Shown here one piece after another: positions 48,800 through 60,722 of a stretch of DNA of 64,000 nt. Below the pieces are notes generated by a model, which did not search any database, was not told the DNA's origin, and was given only the letters and a program-made list of their open reading frames with translations. Position numbers and translations under genes: made by a program. This DNA is from Rosellinia necatrix (Eukaryota > Ascomycota > Sordariomycetes > Xylariales > Xylariaceae). The stretch lies in contig JAGYVD010000009.1 of the NCBI GenBank assembly GCA_021209875.1, positions 2,046,001 to 2,110,000 on the forward strand. Direction: 5' to 3'. Every line of letters starts with the position of its first letter. Within the stretch, counting starts at the first letter, position 1.

Positions 48800-51480
48800 G
48801 GTTTTAAATAATTAGGATAAACTATAAAAACTAATTTAAAACTATTTTTATTGCACCAAATAAATAATACCTGAGTAAAAAAATGTTCTAAAGCTTTACA
48901 GGGGCTTTATATATTTATTATGCTTTAGGGGACATAGGATTTAATAAATAGCTGTTTTATAAAAGGTTTTAAAGACCCGCTCTATTTTTTTTTATTAATT
49001 ATTATTTAAACTAAAGGATATTTTTTAATATTTTTATAAATAACTATAATACGTTAAGAAAGACTTTTAATAATTTGTTTAATTTTTTCTACATTTTTTA
49101 TTTTTTTTGGATTATTTTTATTTCGATCGGATTATTTTTAAAAAAAACAACTTTTTTTTTAGATAGTGTTATAGCCCTAGGTTTTAAACTGTCGGAAAAG
49201 CAAGTTAGACCATTTATTAAACATAGGTTTTATTTTATATAATAAGCGGAACTAAAAAACTATTTTTAAAATAAAAAAGAATTAGAACAATTTTTTTACT
49301 TGGTTTTTTATTTAAAGATCTATCTGCTAAAAAAGGCAGACCTAGTAAAGATATTAAAAAAAGCTTACATAGAACTAGCGCTTATTATTACTCCGACTAG
49401 AAGACCTTTAATGCTAAAAAAAAAAGTGCGGAAATTTTTTATATGGACTAAGGAATAAAGTTATGCTTTTATTACTATCTGTTAAAAAATCCAAACTTAA
49501 GCAATAAAAAATCTAGACTTTATTTTTTAATATTATTTAGCTATTAACGTTTTGTAAACAGGGGCAGAAGGAGTACTTTTTTAATTTGTAGTCTAACCTG
49601 TTAAAACTAAAATTTTAAATAAAATTATAACATTTATAAGAATTTTTATGTTTATATTGTTTTAATTATTAGATTTAGAAACTTGATATTTTACTAAAAA
49701 AAAGGAAGCTTTAGGCCTAATTAAATATTTAGCGAAATATTAATAGTTAGTGCTAAAATCCCTTTATTTTATTATGTTTTATATAAACTATTTAAATTTA
49801 TTATTTATTTTTGGACCAGAGTTAAAAGTGCAGAAAAAAGTTGCGACATAGTTAAAAAAATTAGGCAAATACTAGTTTATTATATGTTATCGACCTAATA
49901 TAACACATATTATTTAGATTATAAATAGATTTTTTAAGTTATAAAGCCCTACTATTAAATTTGCTAATCAAATAAATACTAAGAAGTTATTTTTTATTAT
50001 TTTAAACGTTTTTATTTTAAAGAAAAAAAAGCCTATTAGAATAAACGTGTTATTGTTTTTTTTTTTTTTAATAATAAGGGAAGTTAATTTTAACTTATTA
50101 GCTAAACAATATAAATCGAGTAAATAATATAGCAACTTAATATAATATATAATAAAAGGACTAATAGCGGTTTTTTTGTTGACTATTAATTAAAAAAAAA
50201 CAGTAGTAAAATAGTTAACATAGTATTATATTTAAAATAGCTATTTATTTTAGATTAAATAAAACGGGAGTTTAGCTAAATATGTCCTGCCGAAAGAAAT
50301 ACTAGTAGTATTAAAATAAGTATATAACAGGTATAAACACTATAAACACGTTATTACTTAAAAAAATTTAATAAAGCGGTTTTAGTAGCCGTTAAAAAAC
50401 ATAAATATTAATAAATATTATAACTGTTGTTATATTTATAAAAAAATAGGACTAAAATTGCCACTTATAGTTAAACAATAAGTTATAATGTTTAGGCTGT
50501 AAAACGTAGTTAATATAAACTATATTAAACTAATCTTTTTTATTAGTTTAAATAAGTTGAAATATATATTAATAATAGCTAATTATTTTAGCTAGTTTAT
50601 TTTTTGTTTTGCTATTAAAAAGATCGGCTTTTTTTCCGTTTTATAAACGTAGGATCTATTGTTAGTTATATTTAGATATCTTTAATAAATATTTGCAGAT
50701 TAAAAATTTAGCGATATAATTAAAAAATTCTTTATTAAAAATAAGACGACTTTAACGCATAGGCCTTTTAACGCACCGTGGACTTATAGCTTTATTAAAA
50801 AAATCGTTTAGTTAGTAATAGAACAGTTATAAAAATAAGCTTTAGACATAAAATATAAATAATTAAAAGCGTGGCCTGTTTAATTATTAAACGTAATAAT
50901 AGCTATTAATTTACGATAAATAGAAAGGACTTATCTGTTTTCTGCAGAAATTCTATTGGGATAAAAACTCTAGCCAACCGCCCCTGTGTTAAAAAAGGGT
51001 TAAATAGATGTAATAAATAAAACAATTAAAAAAGTAGAGGGTATAATAAGTGTTAAAAAAAAATTCTGCAACTAGATATTAAAATAATTAATCCGCCGAA
51101 AAAAATAAAACCTTTTTTATTAGCAAAAACAACCTTATAAAATAAGTAATTAAGTATAGAAATATATATATAACTAAGATAGAATAATAAAAAGTTATTA
51201 GTAAAGCGGGGATATAATAAATAATAATAAATATGCTTTTAAATTATAACTTGCGTAATAAAAACTATATAAAGTTATTAAAATAACGTTAAAAATATTA
51301 ATATATATTATAAATATAACTAGCTAAAAAAAAACCGCGGAAAGTTTATATTAATAATCTGAAACTTTATACCGATAAAATAAAGCTAGCCTTTAGGCTA
51401 TTAGAAAATAAGTTTAAAGAACAGCGAAAACATTTTAAAAAATTAATCCTAAACAAGTCTAACTAATTTATTATTTATTA
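48800..51480 (+). pseudogene. Pol relic: reverse transcriptase, RNase H and integrase in Ty3/Gypsy order
   Basis: Plus-strand frames, ignoring stops, show LMLKKKVRKFFIWTKE at about 49410-49455, a helix typical just after the reverse transcriptase. VLQTGAEGVLF near 49550-49590 and FTKKKEALGLIKYLAKY near 49690-49740 resemble RNase H. LKKLGKY and CYRPNITHII (49850-49920) resemble its C-terminus. Integrase follows: HYKHVIT at 50338, then NCCYIYKKIGLKLP near 50422 as a decayed HHCC finger, and LKYILIIANYFS near 50550-50590 as the core strand with the first catalytic Asp lost to Asn. RNase H before integrase is the Ty3/Gypsy order. No part can be functional. Confidence 0.65.
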
Positions 51481-54400
51481 GTTAAACAAGGGAAAAATGT
51501 TAGATTTATAATTAAAAATACTAGAACCGCTTGGGCGGTTTTTTTAGTAACTTTTACCAGCTTATATATTTATTTACACCTGCTTGTTTGCTTAATATTA
51601 TTTTAAGTAGCTATTATTTTAAATATAATTTTATTAATAACTTAATAAAATTATTTAATTATTATTTATTATTATTATTTAACTTGTTTTATTTTTTTTT
51701 AATTTTGTTATATATAAATAATTATTAACTATTTTTATTTTTTTTTTTTATTTTAATTTTTTAAACTTGCGATTATTAAGATTACTGTAAACATGATTTC
51801 TAAAATAAATACTTTTTAATTTTCTTTGAATTATTAACTGTTAATATTTAAAGGAAGCTTTTAATTATTTAAAACTTACCGGAAGCATAGATACGTGTAG
51901 GCATCTGTATATTTAGAATATAAGGCCAGAGATATTTTTATTACGTTTAGGTTTAATAAGCAATTTAAAAAATTCTAAATTATAGGCCGAGGTGGTTATA
52001 ACACTTAAAAAAAAGCATATAATATATATCGACAGAAAATCTAAAGAACGGATATATAAACAGATAAAAAAACAGAGGATAAAATTTTATACTATAAGTT
52101 AAGAAGGACAGATTATTTTAGACAGGTAGATTATTATTTGATTATTATTTCTTTATATTTTTAAGCAGCAAATTATTAACTTTAACCGAGACTTTGTATA
52201 TGAAATTAAATACTTTTTAGGCAAGAAGATATATTTAAAAAAGGCTGCCGACCTTTAGAATTTTTATTATTTAAGAAATAAATGGCTAACTATGGAAGGA
52301 CGGGTAGAGGTGCTGGTTTAACGTATAAGGGAGAAATTTTTTGTTTTAGAACTGGTCGACTAATCTATATATAAAACGTATTTGTATGTTTAAAACAGAC
52401 AGCTTTGTTATTTGTAAAATAATATTCTGAAAATGTTAAGCGGGGAATTTAATTATTTAAAAAAAGACGTAGGCAAACATGTTATAGTTTTTATAGCAAA
52501 AAATTCTTTAGTATTATAAAGCAAGTTCTACGATAAACATATTTATAAATAATATTTTTATTAATGTTTAAGGAACTACAGGTATAATATTAAAGAAAAA
52601 AAAATATATTAAAGGCTGAAAGTAAAAAAGAAGAGGGAATTTTTACTGCTTTAAGAGTGTTTTTTTATTATTAAAAAAAAGAAAAACGAATCTACTGCAC
52701 TTATTTAAAACTAGGTGGAGCCAGAGAAAAAAGAAAAAGCCTAAACAACTAACATTTAATATATATATTGCTTTTAAAAATAACAAGCATTTTATTAAAA
52801 CAAAGAAACTAGATTAAAAAATTTGCTTGTTATACTACTGCTGCTAATATATTAGATTAAATATTTTTAGGGCTAAAAAGATCATTTGTGTAAAAACAAT
52901 TAATAAAAAACTTATAAATATTATTTAATTTAATTTAAAAAAAACAATTAAAACTTTTGCGGCTTTATCCAAGAACGCACTTATAAAAAAAAATAATACC
53001 GCTTTTATTTATAAAAATATAACTTAGACTTTAATTTAAAGCTGTCGGATATAAATTTAAATATTAATAACGTATTAACTAATAAAAGATATATTTTATA
53101 TTTAGATATAAAATTAAATAAAAAGCTAGTATAAACATTAATAAGTTTATAAATTAAAAAAAATTTTAAAGATTTTAAGGACAAATATTATATTTTAAAA
53201 CTAGATTTTTTCGAGAGCTTAAAAAAAGTAGGGCAGGAGCTGTTCTTACAACTTTTTAAAAAATAGCCGAAAAGATTTATTGCCTGATTATTTAAAAAGG
53301 CGTATAAAAAAGCTAAAACTAGAAGATTTAAATATTTAAGCTTTATTTTTTTAAACGATAGGATAAAAAATACTTAAAATATTTACTATAAAATAATTAA
53401 ACTTTTATTAAACACCTAGATCTAATTATATTAAAAAATTCCTCCGATTAAATCTAACTATACTTTTATGCTAAACGTAACTTTTTTGTTGCTTAAAAAG
53501 ATAATTAAAAAATATAATAACTAAAATATATTTTAATTAAATAAAATAATTCGATTTAAATAAAACGCTTTTATTTCTTATTAAACTAACTCGTTAATAT
53601 ATCTTAAATATGTTATAAAAAAAATTAGATCAACTCCTTTTAACCCAGCTTTTTTAGCTAATCCTGCGCTTATATACGCAATATTAACTAAATATTTTTT
53701 CTTACTTTAAATATATGTCCTAATCTAACTAGGCTAACTATATATATTTATTAAAATCGTAGGAGATATGCTGAGCCTGTTAAAGACCAGGTTTAAAATA
53801 AAACTTTGCCGCCGGAACATAAAAGCTCCAAAAATATAAACCTATAATAAAACTATAAAGTTCTAAGCAATATATGCTGATCAGGTATTACGTGGGGCCT
53901 TTTTTTTTTTATTTAGCTGAGCAAAAGTATATTGTAACACATAATTAGCTTAAAAATTAATAAATTTTATTATAACAAGAACTTATTAAATTTAATTTAA
54001 TAATTATATTAATAACAAAAAAACACTAGCTTTAAAGAAAAAATTAAACCAGGTTTTCTACTTTTTATTTTTTTTATATAAAAAAACATATTTACTTAAT
54101 AGACCGAAGGCCTAGTTTATTTTTTAAACTAAATTTTTATTAAAATATATTTTAATATTATATGCTTAAACTTATATATATGTTAACGTAAAAGTTACTT
54201 TTACAAATTAATATTTTTTTTACCTGCTTTTTAAAAAAATATAATAAATGCTTTAAATAAAAAATAACTAAGACTTTATAGTTAAAAATAAACTTAAATT
54301 AAAACCTGCGATTAATTAATTAAAACTTAGCTGCTATAAAACTAAAATAAACTTAATTTATTTTTAAATTTAATATTTATTATAATAATATACTAAAACA

Positions 54401-57400
54401 GACTAGTTAGTATAGATTAACAGCAACAACGCTAAAATCTCCGCGGTTTTAAAACTAAAACCAGAAATCAGATCTTATGAGGTGTTACTACAAATAAACC
54501 TAAAAAAAGCACAATTATTTTTTAACTATATTTATTTAGCAGACTTGCTTGCCTACTAAACTATAGACATACTTATAATAAAAACTATAAAAAGTAAATT
54601 TTAGTAAAGTTGCCACTAAATAATCCGATAAACAATTATAAAAAAAAAATAAACTATAAAACAGGTTGTAGTTATAAACATCTTAACTAAAGCAGGGGGA
54701 TTTAAATCAGAGTTTTTTCTAGTTTATTAAAATAGCAGAATTATATAAAAAAACTTACGCATTATATTTAACACTATAAACAATAATAAAATAGTAGCTA
54801 TAACAAGAGTAAACAACTACTAACGAATATTTAACAGATATTTGCTAGTCTTTTTTAAAGCTAAATATATATATATCAGGATATTTAATCGGAAAAAAAA
54901 CAACTTAGTATTATTTATTTATTTAAAAAAGCAACACTGAACTTTACTAGCATAAAAAATATAACTATTAAAAAATCTTTAATATAATATGTTTTTTATA
55001 ATCGATAATTATAATAAAGAAATTAAATAGTTAGCAGGAGATCTGACTTACGTAATATAAACCTGCTAAAAATTAAATATTTTATTAAAAAACTAAGGCT
55101 TTTTAAAAAATAGGATTATATAAACTAAATTATCTTTTAATTATAATAAAGCTTAATTTTTATATAAATATTATTTAAATAAACGTATATATTAAATATA
55201 TTAATAACTAATAGCCGCCTGGGGGAATTACTTAGACTTTTCTGCTAAAACAAAGTTGCTTATTTATGCTTAAAGGTTTAACTTAGAACTTTAATAAGGG
55301 GACTTTTTTAAAATGATAAAAAACAGAAGGCCTTTAGTTGTTAAAATAAGAAAAAAGCGATTTTAATAGTAGAAAAACCCGATAATTACTTTATATTTAT
55401 TTAATTAACAGCTTTATTATAACAAAAAAAATATACTATTTAATAAAGACTTTATTTTTTTAGCCTTAACAAGTAAAATAATAATTAGTTATAACTTGCT
55501 AACTATATATATAACTAAATAAAAAAGAACAGAAGATTTTATTAATACAACTGCAGCAATAGCTGTTCTTCTAACTTCTAGCTATGTTCTGGTTTATTAT
55601 AAAATATAATCATTTATTTTAAAAATAAATAAAACCATCTTCTGCTAAGTACTTTAAAATTTAAGCAATATTTAAAACTTAGAATTAATAAACGTACAGA
55701 TTTATTTAAATATCTAAGCATTTTTTACCTAACTAAAAGCTTTAAACTTTAACAACTTATTTTAAAAACAAAAAATCGCTTTATTTACCCTAGATAATAA
55801 TTTTTTTTTAAGCTTTATTTTTCTCTTGACTTATAACTGTTAACCTTAACCTATTATTATACTTAATAACCCTCTAGTTCTTATTATAATTATAGCATTT
55901 AATATAAACTTTAAGGAAAAACGCAAGCAATTAAAAAAAAAATGTTTTTAAGTTTATTTAATAAAAAAAATTAAAAAATAGCTATAGCTAACGTATAAAA
56001 TAACCGATTTAAATAAACAGCGAATTAAACAAATATAAACAGCTACTTAATATTTAAAATTGTTCCAACCTATTTAAAATTCTAATATTATATTAAAAAA
56101 ACCCTGCTTATTTGTTAAGCGTAGTTAGATAGATTATTTAATATAACGATTATTTAACTTAAATAACCTAATAAAATATTATTAAAGTTAAAAAGTTATT
56201 AAAACATTTTTTAAACGATAATATAAAAACTTTTTATTAGCTGTTTTTGATTAAAACATTTTTTTAAGCGTTAAAGCAGAAATTAATTATTATTAAATAC
56301 TAGAAAAACTAATTTAAAAAATAAAGCGGATTAAAGCAGAAAAAAACCAGCTTTTATTTTTTTTTAACAAATATATTTATGTTACTTTAAAAATATTTAA
56401 ACAAAAGGATATTTTAGAAAAAAATCAGTTGGATATTTTTACCGTTTGTATTAAATATTAACCGTATTATTAGTTTTTAAGGTTTATTAAATTAAATATA
56501 TAAAGTTTATATATTTTTAATATATATTAAATAAAAAGCTAGATTATAAAAATATATATATTAAATTTATAAAGTCTGCTAGCTGTTTAATTTAATATAA
56601 TTTTTTATAGCTTATATAGAAAGTTATAGCTATTTAAATACGATTATATAATTTTAAAAACACTGCAAAAAAATCTTTTAGTTATAAAGTTATACGTGCG
56701 GCTATATAAAATAATATAATAATTTTATTTAAAGATTATAAAACTTATCAATATATTAAACTAAAAAAAGTTAATAAAAATGTAGCTAATTATTTAATAA
56801 AAATAAAGACTAAGTAGTATAAAAACGGGCTATTTTATATTTTTTTTTAAAATGGAATTAATTACGTAAAAAATATAAAAGGCTTTTAAACTTTAATTAT
56901 TTTTAGCAGCGTGATATTTTTTTATAATAAAAAGCTAAAGCAGTTTAATTAAAGAATTAATTAAAAAACAAGCTTGGAAAAAAGCAGTAAAAAGCTCCGG
57001 GACATTATTATAAATAGGACTTTTTTTTTAAAAGCATAAACAACTGTTATTATATTTAATAGTCTGAATAAATTTAGCAAAAAACTTAAAAAAACTTTTA
57101 TTTTTATAAAATAGTTTAATTAAAAGTATTAATTATTTTTTTATTAATAACATTATAAATAAAAATAATATTAATAATAACGTAGCATTTAGCGACTAAC
57201 TGCAAATAAAAACTAATAAATTAGCTATAGTAAAAATAAAAACCAAAAATTTAAAACTTTTATTAAAAAACGTATAATAAAACAAAAAAAAATAACGAGC
57301 TGGCTAAAAAATAATTAAAACTTTAGAAAATTTTAAAAAAAAGTTTTAATAAAGCAAAAAAAAACTTTAACAGACTAAGCAAAATTTAAAAATTATATAA

Positions 57401-57814
57401 AAAAAATATTAAACGTAAAGCTTTAAGTTGTAAACTATATAAGAAAAAATTTAAAAATTAAAAAAAAACAAAAAAACTATAACTTAAGAAGTGCTAATAA
57501 ACCTTTATTAATTATTAGTATTTTTTTGGGAGACAGAGTTGCTTTTGGCCAAGAAAAACCTTGAAATTTCCTACTTGAAAAAAATAATTTAAAGCTTTAA
57601 AAATAAACAGAAATACGCAGATCGTTTTAATTAAATAGTTATTAAATCGCAGAAAAACTTTATTTATATGTTAAAAAGTTAGAAAACTATTAAATAATTA
57701 AGTTATAGTTATAAAGAATAATAAAAAAACAGTTTAATAAAGATAAAATTGTTTAAAAGAAATTTATAATGCTAACTTAAGCTTTAATACTAGCTAAATT
57801 AAAAAAAAACAAAC
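51481..57814. other. AT-rich, RIP-type DNA of unassigned origin
   Basis: About 6.3 kb with the same composition as the pol relic, but I could not identify a transposon protein on either strand. A plus-strand stretch from about 51794 to 53150 and a minus-strand stretch at about 53600-55600 look coding-like once stops are ignored. That is weak evidence, because all three stop codons can arise by RIP. May be a second, nested element. Confidence 0.5.
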
Positions 57815-58142
57815 CTATTATCTGTGATGGCTGCAATAGCGGCAGTTGGAGCGGAGCCCAACTATACCTATGTATTGGGAAGAAAAACTAAGGTTGAGAA
57901 AAGAAGAGAACTATACACAGGGCCAACGGCCAGAATTCCTACTTGTACATACTACTGGCCATTCACTACGTGACTGGCCTACCGCATTCACCACCTCGTA
58001 CTTGTACCCACTTAGCCGGGGAACCAATCAGGGGCCGCCAGGCCACTCATTCGTGCAGCCAATCAGGGCCATCATGGCTGTGGGTCATGACATTATCCCA
58101 AGAAAAAAACAGGGAATTTCTTTCGGCGGTGCTTGTAGTAAA
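57815..58142. other. Normal-composition island inside the element
   Basis: Base composition returns abruptly to about the genomic average at 57815, some 330 bp before the right terminal repeat. Contains two copies of CCAATCAGGG followed by GCC (near 58024 and 58059), a repeated GCC(A/T)GGCC-like GC-rich context, and an A/G-rich run at 58099-58115 that could be a polypurine tract. No coding sequence is recognised. Confidence 0.6.
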
Positions 58143-58145
58143 GAT

Positions 58146-58264
58146 ATTTAGCCGTATGTATAGTAGTCTATGCACCTAGAACCTTAAACTTATCCATTTT
58201 TTACCCTAGCTTAAGAAATAGTTTTATAACCAATATAATATTATTCCTTATTCCGAACCTAATA
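58146..58264 (+). repeat. Right terminal repeat, RIP-mutated copy
   Basis: Aligns with 43795-43906 from TATG(G/A)T(G/A)GTCT to ACCTAA(C/T)A. The bases that differ are almost all C in the left copy and T here, or G left and A here; one site is the reverse. The first bases (TTAGCCG against TTAGGGAA) are less alike, so the start is approximate. Confidence 0.7.
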
Positions 58265-58265
58265 A

Positions 58266-58897
58266 ATAACAAGATTTAGGAAACTTATATACGGGGGAAT
58301 AGAATAAAAAGCAACAGGAACAATACCCGCCAAGGTGCACGCTACAAGTTTAATAATGCCTATGTTCAAACCTTGAAGGTGCCCTAGGACGACCGCAGAC
58401 TTAGTGGGAGTGTGATAAAAGCATGGCAATCATGGCGGTTACTTTGAGACAATCCATGAGAACTAGCTAAGATTAAGTCGTATCGTCACCCCCTTCAGCC
58501 CTCTGAGTTTAACCGTGTAATGAGCATTTGGCTAGGCAGCGAGATTCGTTAGCTGTAGGCCCACCCGTGTAAATCCTCATTCTAATAGTTTTCTCTGCTC
58601 TTTGCTGACCTCTACGAAGGCAGCTGACACTACACGAAATCGAGCGGCAATTTGGTTTTAAATATCTCTTGATGTTTGCTCTCACGATTTCGCCCTGACC
58701 ATCGCACGGTGCGATGGGAGAGGACGGATTATTCCGCGTCGAAAAGAGACTTGTGATAGCCTCAGGGGGTACAATGATTGCCATTCGGATATTGCGTGGT
58801 ATTTATGTACAAGGAGGGCGGATTCTGAGTCGTCTAGGTTGAGGACAAAGGAAACGGGATACGTCCGGTAGCAAACTTGCATTGTCGACACATATAT
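58266..58897. other. Intergenic DNA right of the element
   Basis: Normal composition. Holds the 3' region of the minus-strand gene at 58898. No gene is seen. Confidence 0.5.
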
Positions 58898-59631
58898 CTA
58901 GTAACCATCCTTGCCCCATTTGTTGTACTTATCGTGCAGGCGCTGGGAAATAGGTGGATTAGTGGCCGTCTGAGTGAGTTCGCGGGGTTGGGGGTGTGAT
59001 CAGAGGGGCTGTGATAGTATAGCGCCCCCAAAGTGAGGTGATAAACAAGGTGGTTTGCGAGCATGCGTACCTTGGGAAGGTCGACGTTGGGGATGATAAC
59101 AACATTCACGGCGCTGGGGGCGTCCTTGGGCTCGGCATTTCCATCGCCGCCGGGGTGGTAGCGGTATTTGCCCTCAGCCGCGCCAGTCTCCCAGGGCATG
59201 CCAGACTTGGCCATGCCGACGGTGGATTCCGATGTCGAGCTGGTGGGAGATCGGCCTGGGTAGAGAAGACGTGGGTTAGTACAGGCTGGGATGGACGAAA
59301 CCAAACACAGGTCTTTGACTTCGATGCCAATACCGATAGACCGAGGACGTACCGAAGTAGAGGCCGGCGCCACCTAGAGCAAGAAGCATAACGCCTCCAA
59401 GGATCTATATAGAGGGGTATGGTTAGCCTGTGGCCCTCGGGAAGATGCGAAAAAGCTGGGTCGTGTCTCCCCCGAATGCAGTCGGCGGATGGGAGGGATA
59501 TGACGCACCATGACCTCGGGGTTGCGCTTCTCTTCGGCCTTCAGAGCCGGGTCATTCTGCAGGAGGCGGCGGGGCGTGGTGGAGAAGGTCCTGGAAGACA
59601 GGAGAGCCCGGCGGGCGATGATGGAGGACAT
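58898..59631 (-). CDS. Small mitochondrial single-pass membrane protein, uncharacterised
   Basis: Four exons, 59631-59509, 59404-59353, 59255-59071 and 58942-58898, join to 134 codons. The protein starts MSSIIARRALLSSRTFSTTP, a clear mitochondrial presequence, then LKAEEKRNPEV, a transmembrane segment ILGGVMLLALGGAGLYFG at about residues 42-59, and RSPTSSTSESTVGMAKSGMP. It continues to YRYHPGGDGNAEPKDAPSAV, NVVIIPNVDLPKRLHDKYNK and WGKDGY at the end. The regular pattern and the conserved tail argue for a real gene spread over ascomycetes. I know no function. The topology (N in matrix, C in intermembrane space, or the reverse) cannot be told. The start at 59631 is chosen over an ATG ten codons upstream because it begins the presequence cleanly. 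Confidence 0.82.
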
Positions 59632-60722
59632 GGTTGCGGTTGGTCGGCGTGTCGTCTGCAAATGAACAGGGTAGAATCGAGGTCGAAATTGGTGCTGTTT
59701 TTTGACGCTCTCGAGAGCTGCACGGATGTCAGTCCAGTCTGGCTCGGGTCAGGCCATCCTCATACCTGATGGAGCCGATTGGCCAATGAGAGAGCCCTGC
59801 AACTCGACTCCGGTGTGACGGGTAACCTTTAATTATGGGGTCTTAGTGTATGTGTGTGGCTCAGTCGAGTGGGTGGCAGAAGCGGAGGTACCTCTACCCG
59901 CATGCGCTCATACTCGTGGACCTGTGTTTGTGTGGGTAGGTTAGGTTACTTAGGTACCTAGTTAGTGGAAATGAGTGAGTGGGATGGTTCTTGTGGCGGT
60001 GCATCCTGGAAATGAGATTGACGGGCCTCTAACTCGCTAGGTTTAGACACGCAGGTAGCGGCTGCGAGCACTAACGGTCTTGGCGCAGAACTGTGCATTG
60101 TACATTGTAGTCAGAGCGCTGGCCAGTTATCACTCATCGCAACCTTGGCCCCCTGGCTTTGCAATTCTAAGTCAACCATCAACGCCCGCGACCCGACGTC
60201 GAGTCCACGACTCCACGACTCGTCCCTCCGACTGCAACTCGCGTCGCCGCGATATGCCGCTCCCTTAAAACACTACTACATTTCCTTGCCTCTAGAAACC
60301 CCTGGTGTCCTGCTTCCGTGCGAGGCGCCTCTCAACCCTTGCACTTCGCCGCGTGGACTTCCTAAAACCCAGCAGCAACCCTCCGTCGCAAAAACCGCTG
60401 CCATTACACTCCTTTCAACATTTCCCACGCGGCAAGCGACTGACTAATACCTGAACACCTGGCCATTTCATACATAATCTCCTTCGACTCGACCGCCCGT
60501 CCGACACGCGCCCTCGCCCTCGCCCTCGGAAGCAATTCGATTCTTTCCATTTCCTCCGTCGTCTCCATCGTCTTCTGCATCGTCTCCCACATCGTCCTTG
60601 TGAAGCCCTCCTCAAAGTCGGACCGCCAAGGGCATGTCGTGGGGGCCGTAGCTTCGGACGCTTTCACGACTCACAAACCTACCGCCTTCAGTGCCTAGTC
60701 TCTCAGCGGGCAGTCAGCAGCC
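59632..60722. other. Bidirectional upstream region, long leader of ERF2
   Basis: Divergent start codons 1.1 kb apart. An ACCTAGGTA word cluster lies at 59935-59960. The 60150-60720 part is pyrimidine-rich with many CTC/TCC runs, as in a long fungal 5' leader. No gene is recognised. Confidence 0.55.

Larger units (their letters stand above)
43787..58264 (+). mobile_element. Ruined Ty3/Gypsy-type LTR retrotransposon block
   Basis: Two related terminal repeats, 43787-43906 and about 58146-58264, face the same way and bracket a block whose base composition is far more AT-rich than any gene in the window. The interior holds recognisable gag and pol remains on the plus strand (entries below). Transitions of C to T and G to A dominate where comparison is possible, the signature of RIP. 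A target-site duplication could not be confirmed: the five bases before the left repeat (ATATA) and after the right (AATAA) differ. At about 14.5 kb it is long for a single Gypsy element with 120-bp repeats, so nesting of elements is possible. Confidence 0.75.

Noticed and set aside
51794..53157. A long plus-strand frame with stops, read as a possible captured gene
   Set aside because: TAA, TAG and TGA can all arise from CAA, CAG, CGA or TGG by C-to-T/G-to-A change, so any frame in this DNA looks open once such stops are ignored. No family motif was seen.
53600..55600. Possible tyrosine-recombinase (Starship captain) remnant
   Set aside because: Considered because of large cargo and location, but no recombinase motif or catalytic R...H..R...Y arrangement could be read.
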